A stretch of DNA of 18,263 bases from Ruminococcaceae bacterium UBA6855 (lineage in GTDB: Bacteria > Bacillota > Clostridia > Oscillospirales > Acutalibacteraceae): NCBI GenBank assembly GCA_002451755.1, contig DKDF01000028.1:1350-19612 (forward strand). Direction: 5' to 3'. The notes beneath the pieces are model-generated. The model had not been told where the DNA came from and did no database searches. It was given only the letters and a program-made list of their open reading frames with translations. Shown here in pieces: positions 1 through 5,407 of the stretch. Numbering within the stretch: position 1 is the first letter of the stretch; each line of letters begins with the position of its first letter. A program made the translations under genes and the position numbers.

Positions 1-174
1 AAATCCGTCATTTCCGTTCCGGTGAGCGATGACGATGACCACGAGGACGATGGCCAAGACGATAATCAGCATGACGACGATGCAGATGATATGGATGACC
101 TTGCCGATGCCCATGATAATGACGATCAGAACGATGTGGATGATCTCGACGACGATGACGATCAGGATGACTGA
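1..174 (+). CDS. C-terminal fragment of an aspartate-rich protein (5' end outside window)
   Basis: Frame 1 is open from the window edge to a TGA at 172-174, giving 57 residues with no start codon. After a short KSVISVPVS stretch, almost every residue is Asp, with interspersed His, Asn, Gln and Ala. The codons alternate GAC and GAT, so this is a low-complexity, strongly acidic tail. It looks disordered and could bind cations or basic partners, but no domain is visible and I do not recognise the protein. It reads toward a terminator at 222-262, which fits the 3' end of a plus-strand unit. A competing +2 frame is rich in Met and Thr and is only the shadow of the GAC/GAT repeat. Confidence 0.55.
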   Translation, partial: KSVISVPVSDDDDHEDDGQDDNQHDDDADDMDDLADAHDNDDQNDVDDLDDDDDQDD

Positions 175-221
175 TCCTGCTGCTTTAGCGGATACTTCGG
201 CCTTTACTGATGCATCATAAC

Positions 222-262
222 AAAAGAGCACCCACCAGCTTTGCGCTGGCGGGTGCTCTTTT
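222..262 (+). terminator. Intrinsic terminator, probably bidirectional
   Basis: The arms 226-239 (GAGCACCCACCAGC) and 245-258 pair over 14 positions with one A-C mismatch, around a 5-base loop. TTTT follows on the plus side and AAAA precedes it, so the minus-strand transcript also gets a short U tract. It lies 48 bases after the stop of the acidic-tail gene and faces the end of the minus-strand phage remnant. Confidence 0.88.
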
Positions 263-280
263 GCACATCCGAATCTGCTG

Positions 281-379
281 GCTAACGGTTTTTGAATTAG
301 TTCCTTATCACTGTTAAGCCAACGGTTTCAAGGCTTTTTTCTTTTTTATTTTAATGCACTCAAAAAAAACGGAAACCGT
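281..379. repeat. Three ACGGTTT-containing short repeats next to the phage remnant
   Basis: GCTAACGGTTT (281-291) and GCCAACGGTTT (318-328) are direct copies differing at one base. A third copy of ACGGTTT lies inverted at 373-379. They sit in an otherwise unexplained, AT-rich, gene-free stretch (263-446) at the left boundary of the capsid-gene remnant. Such spacing could be the relic of a recombinase attachment region, but the motifs are short and chance is possible. I see no gene in this interval. Confidence 0.3.
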
Positions 380-446
380 AGTAACCCTGTAGCAACAGTT
401 GATTTTTGTCGGCGCAAACATTGTTTGATTTAGTGTTATAATGCAC

Positions 447-695
447 CTAAAGTGTCTCCGGCTCTTCTTGCTTATCAAGCTGCGCCTTCTCGATAAGCTC
501 TTTGACCTTCGCTCTGTCGGTCTTCTCGGTTATACCGAGCTCCTTCATGAGCTTGGCGACTGCCTTCTTGCTGTTTTTGACGCTGATGTTGTTTACTTCC
601 TCATCGGTGTACTTTTTTTCGGGCTGAGTCTGCTCATTCTGCTCCTCGTTGCCCTGTACCTCTGTGGTTTCAACATTCTTGTTTTCTTCTGCCAT
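447..695 (-). CDS. Phage capsid scaffold protein, probably C-terminally truncated
   Basis: This 82-aa protein is highly charged. It has an acidic, Gln/Glu-rich N-terminus, then KKYTDEEVNNISVKNSKKAV followed by a Lys/Glu helix. The K-x-Y-T-D-E-x-V-N motif after an acidic leader is typical, from memory, of Firmicutes phage scaffold (DUF4355-like) proteins, which help assemble the major capsid protein. Those proteins are usually around 180-200 residues, so this copy appears to keep only the N-terminal part, ending in EEPETL. A strong AAAGGAG lies 8 bases before the ATG. It sits downstream of the minor capsid gene, as in normal phage heads, but a terminator (771-805) separates them and no major capsid gene follows. 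It is probably a non-functional relic. Confidence 0.6.
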   Translation of the reverse strand: MAEENKNVETTEVQGNEEQNEQTQPEKKYTDEEVNNISVKNSKKAVAKLMKELGITEKTDRAKVKELIEKAQLDKQEEPETL

Positions 696-770
696 TTTTT
701 ACACTCCTTTTCTCAGTTAAGGTCAACTGTCACCCTGTTTTACGATACAGGCAAACGATTTTTGGATATA

Positions 771-805
771 AAAACAGCGCCTTGCAGTCAAATGCAAGAC
801 GCTGT
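771..805 (-). terminator. Intrinsic terminator after the putative immunity gene
   Basis: Read on the minus strand, ACAGCGTCTTGCA and TGCAAGGCGCTGT form a 13-bp stem with one G-U pair around a 6-base loop, followed by TTTTATAT. It begins 25 bases past the stop of the 102-aa gene and so closes the capsid/toxin plus immunity unit before the scaffold gene. Confidence 0.88.
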
Positions 806-829
806 AATTATTAAATTGTGTGTAGCCTT

Positions 830-1138
830 CTAATCTACAAGACTTAAAATATGCTTTTCAAAATCATTTGGAAGCTTTAAATTATACCTGTCAACATAAT
901 AAGCTAAATAAGATGGCCATTTATAACTTCCGTCAAATCTGGTAACTTGCTCTTCCAGAATGCGTCCGCCCGTAATACAATCCTTAATAATAGACGGAGC
1001 ACAACAAAATACAGTTCCACCATTACGAAGATAATTGATAATTTTCTCTTTGGCTGAATACGGTTCTCTGTTAAAGTGATTTTTTATACTGTCACCATCA
1101 GCAAAGCCAAATTCCTGATACTTTCCTATGTATTTCAT
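830..1138 (-). CDS. Small protein, putative immunity partner of the capsid-toxin fusion
   Basis: This is a 102-aa soluble protein without a signal peptide or membrane segment. It carries a C-terminal block with WPSYLAYYVDRYNLKLP, a pattern I associate with small proteins encoded beside polymorphic toxins, although I cannot name a family. Its ATG overlaps the stop of the upstream gene (ATGA, 4 bases). Its ribosome binding site AAGGAGG lies inside the upstream coding end, so the two are translationally coupled. A strong terminator follows within 25 bases, making a closed two-gene unit. Position, size and coupling are those of an immunity gene following a toxin-tipped MuF protein. The function is inferred from context, not from a recognised domain. 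It could instead be a phage accessory protein. Confidence 0.6.
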   Translation of the reverse strand: MKYIGKYQEFGFADGDSIKNHFNREPYSAKEKIINYLRNGGTVFCCAPSIIKDCITGGRILEEQVTRFDGSYKWPSYLAYYVDRYNLKLPNDFEKHILSLVD

Positions 1139-2643
1139 CCCTTATCTCGCCTCCTTGGTGAAAAAATTTTCCATTCACCTGTGTTGATTTTTTCAAACTG
1201 ACCCAATGGACTGTCAGTTATATACATATCTCCTGTAGCTGTAACGTACAAAGTTTCCGTGGGCGCAATTACAATGGCATTCAGTTCATCCGCAAGCTGT
1301 TGTGCCAAGCCATCTTCTTTTGCTCCGGCACTGCATGATATGAGTCGAACCGTCTTTCCGTGTTCATATCGTTGCGAAGCATTAATATATGCTGCCATTT
1401 CATGCGCTGAAAACTCACTTATAACCTCACCAGTAACCGGATCTACAAATGCAAAGCTATCACTATCAGCGTGGCAAACCACATCTTCAACATTTTCAAG
1501 CGGCGGTATTTTAGCGGCATTAATATATAGCTGATCTCGTCTGCTCACAAACATGGTAGATGCTACAGCAGGTTTCCTTTCTATTATATCACTATTACTG
1601 TATTTTTCAAGTTTTTTCTCCCACTCTTTGAGTTTCGCCTGATATCTCGCCACATTCTCGGGGTCGACGCTGCCGACTGTCAGACGCTTATACCGCTGCA
1701 CCATATTTTCTATGTGCGCACGGTTGTATCGTCCGTAGTCAGAAACATCGTTTTCTTCGTTGTTGTAGTGGTTGATTTCTTCAAGCTCCGGATAATAGGT
1801 TCCGAGTCCGTGCCGGCATCGAGGATGGAACAAGCCGAGCTTCATCGCCTCGGACAGCAGCATATAGTCGCTGTCGTCCGGCTTGCCGCCGGAATACACA
1901 TCATCAATGAGCACCTTGCGCTCAAACGGTCTGCAGAGTTTGCAGGCGGTGGCGTGGTGCGAAATAATGACGAGCGTCTCGCCTATGCTTTTGCGGAATT
2001 CGCCCTCGCCCACCATATACGCCCGCTGATTCGCCGTGCGAACGGCCATTGATGTGTAATCCGCTATATTGACCCTGCGGCCGTCGCGGTATTCAATGCA
2101 GTTGATTCCGCGATTCAAAAAATCTTTCACGGCCATGTCATATGCCTGCGTTTCGGTCATTACACCGTTGGAAGCGTACATTCCGGCGCGGAAGATGGTC
2201 TGTCGATATGTGTCGTTCATCATACGCAGCACGGCAGTATTTGCCGCACCGAGATCGTTTTGCAGGGCGTTAATCATCCCGTTTATCTTTCGGTCGTTGA
2301 CCTTGAAGAAGCTTTTGCGCATGGCCTTTGCGGATTTATAGCCCTTGCCAAGCGCCTCTCTATAGCGCTTCAGCTCGTGCTTCGAGCCTTGCCGCAGTTC
2401 AGACTTCATGTGCTTTGCCACTTTCTCGGACAGTCCCTCGGTCTGGCTGCGGACGATTTTTCGGTTCTCTCGCTGATATCGCTTCAGCTCTTTGAGCTTT
2501 TCCGCCTGCCACTGCGGATAGCTGAAGCCCGTCTTTGCCTCTTCGGCAAGATGTCCGGCAAGATTGCGCTGCATCGACTCGATAAGGTAAAGCTTAAAAT
2601 ATAAAAATAGCACCCTTTCGGATGCTACGAAAATATTTTGCAA
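1135..2643 (-). CDS. Phage minor capsid (MuF-like) protein with C-terminal toxin-like domain; 5' end probably lost
   Basis: The frame gives up to 502 aa. Roughly residues 15-350 look like a phage minor capsid protein of the Phage_min_cap2/MuF type, which sits at the portal and is carried with the DNA. They include a charged helical N-half, then ISHHATACKLCRPFERKV and GLFHPRCRHGLGTYYP, the Cys/His-rich end typical of the family. Residues about 355-502 are a separate domain. One predicted strand ends in VVCHAD (His391), another in RLISCSAG (Cys437), followed by GLAQQLADEL and VIAPTETLYV. This resembles polymorphic-toxin tips and the His/Cys order of caspase-like peptidases (inference). The frame opens at a TTG at 2643, but a terminator hairpin (2596-2627) lies in its first codons and no good ribosome binding site is present. 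The next ATG is at 2574. Homology seems to begin near residue 15, so the native start was probably lost. Confidence 0.75.
   Translation of the reverse strand: MQNIFVASERVLFLYFKLYLIESMQRNLAGHLAEEAKTGFSYPQWQAEKLKELKRYQRENRKIVRSQTEGLSEKVAKHMKSELRQGSKHELKRYREALGKGYKSAKAMRKSFFKVNDRKINGMINALQNDLGAANTAVLRMMNDTYRQTIFRAGMYASNGVMTETQAYDMAVKDFLNRGINCIEYRDGRRVNIADYTSMAVRTANQRAYMVGEGEFRKSIGETLVIISHHATACKLCRPFERKVLIDDVYSGGKPDDSDYMLLSEAMKLGLFHPRCRHGLGTYYPELEEINHYNNEENDVSDYGRYNRAHIENMVQRYKRLTVGSVDPENVARYQAKLKEWEKKLEKYSNSDIIERKPAVASTMFVSRRDQLYINAAKIPPLENVEDVVCHADSDSFAFVDPVTGEVISEFSAHEMAAYINASQRYEHGKTVRLISCSAGAKEDGLAQQLADELNAIVIAPTETLYVTATGDMYITDSPLGQFEKINTGEWKIFSPRRRDKG
2596..2627 (-). terminator. Hairpin with T-rich tail at the 5' edge of the capsid gene
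   Basis: On the minus strand TAGCATCC and GGGTGCTA form an 8-bp stem (one G-U) closed by a GAAA tetraloop and followed by TTTTTATATTTT. This is the form of an intrinsic terminator pointing into the minor capsid reading frame. A 9-codon reading frame (ATG at 2652-2654, AAGGA six bases upstream) stops exactly at its first arm. It likely marks a deletion or insertion junction. Confidence 0.65.
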
Positions 2644-2727
2644 ATTTCAATCATGCTTTTTCCTTGTCCGCTGCTCCCAAAGTTCTTTGAAAGTCAGTCC
2701 ATTTGCAAAGACATAGCACCTTTATTA

Positions 2728-2757
2728 TAGACAAACCGCCATGTTTCGCGGTATAAT
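2728..2757 (+). promoter_or_regulatory. Sigma-A type promoter for the rhodanese-TtcA gene
   Basis: TAGACA at 2728-2733 and TATAAT at 2752-2757 are separated by 18 bases. The predicted start site, near 2764, is about 38 bases before the ATG at 2802. GGAG at 2790-2793 is the ribosome binding site. I see no gene between 2655 and 2801. Confidence 0.75.
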
Positions 2758-2801
2758 AGCAATACCGTTTACGGCAAAAATGCAGCATTGGAGCGCAGGC
2801 A

Positions 2802-3932
2802 ATGGAAATATCGGCAGAACAGCTGAAGAAACTCAACGATGGGGAATACACCGTCTATGACATAAGAAGCGAGACGGACAGGGCATATGGATTCATCCCC
2901 GGCTCGGTACACACAACCGCAGACGAGCTCGAGAACAATCCGCCCGCGGACAGGGACAAAAAAATAATAATCTACTGCGCGCACGGAGTTTTCAGCATAG
3001 ACATTGCGGACAGGCTGTGCGAGCAGGGCTACGAGGCGTACAGCCTCGAGGGCGGATATCTAGCATGGATGCGCTATGAGATGCAGAATCGGCAGGACAG
3101 CGAACTGTGTCAAAAGGTCGAGCAGAGTCTGAGAAAGAAGTTCCGCGTTTCGATAATGAGTCCGTTCACGAAGGCTCTCAAGATATATAAGCTCGTCAAC
3201 GAGGGCGACAGGGTCGCAGTCTGCATATCCGGCGGCAAGGACTCGATGCTCATGGCTAAGCTCTTTCAGGAGCTTAAAAGATACAGCAAAGTGAATTTCG
3301 AGGTCAAATATCTCGTCATGGATCCCGGATACAACCCCGAGAACCGCAAGATAATCGAGGACAACGCGCGGGCGCTGAACATACCGATAAACATATTCGA
3401 GTCGGACATATTCAAATCCGTCTACAATGTCAAAAAATCGCCGTGCTATCTCTGCGCGAGGATGCGGCGCGGATATCTTTATAAATTCGCGCAGGAGCTG
3501 GGCTGCAACAAGATAGCGCTCGGCCACCACTACGACGATGTTATCGAGACGATACTCATGGGAATGCTCCACGGGGCGCAGATACAGACGATGATGCCCA
3601 AGCTCCACAGCACGAACTATCCGGGCATGGAGCTGATTCGCCCGCTCTACCTCGTGCGTGAAGATGATATAAAGGCGTGGCGCGACTACAACGGGCTGCA
3701 CTTCATCCAGTGCGCCTGCAAGTTCACCGACACCTGCACGACCTGCAACGACGGGCAGAATCACTCAAAGCGTCAGGAGACGAAAGAGCTGATACGCGAG
3801 CTGAAAAAGAGCAACCCCGATGTTGAGAAATGCATATTCAGCAGCGTTGAAAATGTCAATATAGACACGGTTCTCGCCTACAAAAAAGACGGGATAAAGC
3901 ACAGCTTTCTTGACGAATATGACAACAAATAA
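2802..3932 (+). CDS. Rhodanese domain fused to TtcA-family tRNA sulfurtransferase (PP-loop ATPase)
   Basis: This is a 376-aa cytoplasmic fusion. Residues 1-90 form a rhodanese domain ending in the active-site loop IIIYCAHGVFS, with Cys59 as the persulfide-carrying residue, and EGGYLAW. From about residue 100 follows a TtcA/TilS-type N-type ATP pyrophosphatase: PP-loop SGGKDS (143-148), Cys-x-x-Cys at 215/218, GHHYDD (241-246), and further cysteines at 304, 306, 312 and 315. TtcA adenylates and thiolates tRNA cytidine 32 using a [4Fe-4S] cluster held by three cysteines, here probably C215, C218 and one of C304/C306. The fused rhodanese would deliver sulfur to the thiolase. The gene stands alone with its own promoter. 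The substrate base is inferred; a TtcA paralogue with another tRNA target cannot be excluded. Confidence 0.88.
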   Translation: MEISAEQLKKLNDGEYTVYDIRSETDRAYGFIPGSVHTTADELENNPPADRDKKIIIYCAHGVFSIDIADRLCEQGYEAYSLEGGYLAWMRYEMQNRQDSELCQKVEQSLRKKFRVSIMSPFTKALKIYKLVNEGDRVAVCISGGKDSMLMAKLFQELKRYSKVNFEVKYLVMDPGYNPENRKIIEDNARALNIPINIFESDIFKSVYNVKKSPCYLCARMRRGYLYKFAQELGCNKIALGHHYDDVIETILMGMLHGAQIQTMMPKLHSTNYPGMELIRPLYLVREDDIKAWRDYNGLHFIQCACKFTDTCTTCNDGQNHSKRQETKELIRELKKSNPDVEKCIFSSVENVNIDTVLAYKKDGIKHSFLDEYDNK

Positions 3933-3950
3933 AAATTTTTCACACGGCAC

Positions 3951-3979
3951 TTGCAAGAACAAAAATAATGTGCTATGAT
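3951..3979 (+). promoter_or_regulatory. Promoter of the pheST T-box leader
   Basis: TTGCAA at 3951-3956 and TATGAT at 3974-3979 are 17 bases apart, with a TGC extension just upstream of the -10 element. The predicted start site is near 3986. It lies right after the stop codon of the rhodanese-TtcA gene. Confidence 0.75.
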
Positions 3980-3985
3980 AAACAG

Positions 3986-4257
3986 GATATAAAGACAACG
4001 CACAGATGGAGAGAGTAGGCGCGCGGCGAACACCGCAGAGAGGGTTCACTTGGCTGGAATGATCCCGTGTCAGAGCACGCCGAAGTTCACTCCGGAGCGG
4101 CTCGGCTGAAGCTTTATGTTGTAGGCTGAGACGGTTCACCGCCGTTACACGGTGCTGTCCGCCATCGAGCGGAACAGGCTGAGGCGTCCTATGGACGCGA
4201 ATGCAGGGTGGTACCGCGAAGTTTCCTTCGTCCCTCAGTGGGACGGAGGATTTTTTT
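3986..4257 (+). promoter_or_regulatory. T-box riboswitch, phenylalanine specific
   Basis: The leader has the T-box core AGGGTGGTACCGCG at 4205-4218. Its UGGU (4209-4212) would pair with tRNA ending ACCA, matching the A73 discriminator of tRNA-Phe. An AGTA motif typical of Stem I is at 4014-4017. A likely specifier codon TTC (Phe) sits at 4086-4088, after GAAG and before the 3' side of Stem I. Uncharged tRNA-Phe binding would stabilise the antiterminator and allow pheST transcription. The identity agrees with the downstream genes. Exact Stem I boundaries are not resolved. Confidence 0.92.
4225..4257 (+). terminator. Regulated terminator of the T-box leader
   Basis: CCTTCGTCCC (4225-4234) pairs with GGGACGGAGG (4240-4249) with one G-U, around a 5-base loop, and is followed by seven T. 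It forms when tRNA is charged, ending transcription before pheS. Confidence 0.9.
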
Positions 4258-4317
4258 ATTTTGCCTCCCCTGCCGACAGAAAAGATGTAAATTATGCTTT
4301 TTGAAAGGATGAGAAGT

Positions 4318-5403
4318 ATGAACGAAAACGCCGAAAAGCTCAAAGAATTATTCAAAAAGAAAGCCGCCGACGCGGGCAAGGTCTCTGAGCTTGAGGAGCT
4401 GAGGATAGAGTTCCTCGGCAAAAAGGGTCACATCGCAAATCTCATGAGCGAGCTTCGCGCCCTGCCCAACGATCAGAAGAAAGAGGCAGGTCAGAAGATA
4501 AACACGATAAAACAGTTCATCGAGACCTCCATGCAGGAGCGTCTCCAGGAGCTCAAGGCTCTTGAAGAACAGCGCCTCATTGAAAGCGCAGAGGTCTACG
4601 ACGAGTCTTTCCCCTGCGACACGAACCCCGGCTCTTACAGCCCGATAACTCTCGTTCAGCGCGAGGTTGACGAGATATTTCTCAACATGGGCTTCTCCAT
4701 CGAGGACTATTCCGAAATCACGGACGATTACAACTGCTTCGAGGCGCTCAATATTCCGAAGCATCACCCCGCGCGCGACATGCAGGACACATATTACCTG
4801 AGCAACGGTCAGCTGCTCAAAACTCACACCTCCGCGGCGCAGAACACGATTCTTCGCAAATATGCCGCCGACCTTGAAAAGGGCATTCCGCTGCGCGCGA
4901 TTTTCCCCGGACGCTGCTTCAGAAACGAGAAAATCGACGCCTGCCACGAGAATACTTTCTTCCAAATGGAAGGCATGATGGTCGACAAGGACATATCCAT
5001 TTCGAACCTTATCTATTTCATGAAGACGATGCTCTCCGAGGTTTTCCAGAAGGATGTCACGGTGCGCCTGCGCCCCGGCTTCTTCCCGTTCGTTGAGCCC
5101 GGCTTCGAGCTTGATATCCAGTGCCTTATCTGCGGCGGCGAGGGCTGCTCCTCCTGCAAGGATTCCGGCTGGCTCGAACTTTGCCCCTGCGGCATGATAC
5201 ATCCGAACGTCCTCAAGGCGGGCGGCATCGATCCCGAGAAGTATTCGGGCTTCGCTTTCGGTCTGGGACTGACGCGCCTTGCGATGATGAAATACGGAGT
5301 CAAGGACATCCGCGTGTTCAACAGCTGCAATCTCAAGTCGCTCTCGCAGTTCACCAATTCATCGTTCACCGTGCCCGACGACACGAAGAAAGAGGAGGCT
5401 TAA
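4318..5403 (+). CDS. pheS: Phenylalanyl-tRNA synthetase alpha subunit
   Basis: This 361-aa protein is the catalytic subunit of the alpha2beta2 enzyme charging tRNA-Phe. Residues 1-90 form the coiled-coil tRNA-binding arm. The class II core follows with HTS (170-172), motif 2 around FRNEKIDACHENTFFQMEG (201-219) and motif 3 GFAFGLGLTRLAMMKYG (311-327). Four cysteines, 269/272 and 277/280, form a CxxC-x4-CxxC knuckle before GWLEL, a variant I have seen in clostridial PheS and not damage. The ATG at 4318 is chosen because AAAGGA lies 8 bases upstream. An in-frame ATG at 4294 would place that ribosome binding site inside the gene. Expression is controlled by the T-box upstream, and pheT follows 4 bases after the stop. 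Confidence 0.97.
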   Translation: MNENAEKLKELFKKKAADAGKVSELEELRIEFLGKKGHIANLMSELRALPNDQKKEAGQKINTIKQFIETSMQERLQELKALEEQRLIESAEVYDESFPCDTNPGSYSPITLVQREVDEIFLNMGFSIEDYSEITDDYNCFEALNIPKHHPARDMQDTYYLSNGQLLKTHTSAAQNTILRKYAADLEKGIPLRAIFPGRCFRNEKIDACHENTFFQMEGMMVDKDISISNLIYFMKTMLSEVFQKDVTVRLRPGFFPFVEPGFELDIQCLICGGEGCSSCKDSGWLELCPCGMIHPNVLKAGGIDPEKYSGFAFGLGLTRLAMMKYGVKDIRVFNSCNLKSLSQFTNSSFTVPDDTKKEEA

Positions 5404-5407
5404 AGTC

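Noticed and set aside
29..174. Tandem GAY repeats as a CRISPR array or minisatellite
   Set aside because: There are no fixed-length repeats with unique spacers; the pattern is codon-level low complexity.
29..220. Met/Thr-rich reading frame on the plus strand
   Set aside because: It is the +2 shadow of the GAC/GAT repeat. The Asp frame is open to the window edge and ends before the terminator.
434..442. Extended -10 element TGTTATAAT on the plus strand
   Set aside because: No -35 at proper distance. It would drive only antisense RNA to the scaffold gene, and such matches are frequent in AT-rich sequence.
441..833. Plus-strand frame of 130 codons opposite the scaffold gene
   Set aside because: It is antisense to a gene with a clear ribosome binding site and typical composition, and runs across a terminator hairpin.
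2655..2727. 24-codon minus-strand fragment reading LTFKELWEQRTRKKHD before a stop
   Set aside because: It looks faintly protein-like but has no start codon or recognised family. It could be a gene remnant but cannot be supported.
3060..3764. Minus-strand frame of 234 codons opposite rhodanese-TtcA
   Set aside because: It is a mirror of the real gene's codon bias, with no domain sense and no ribosome binding site.
4348..5202. Minus-strand frame of 284 codons opposite pheS
   Set aside because: It is the antisense shadow of a fully recognised synthetase gene.
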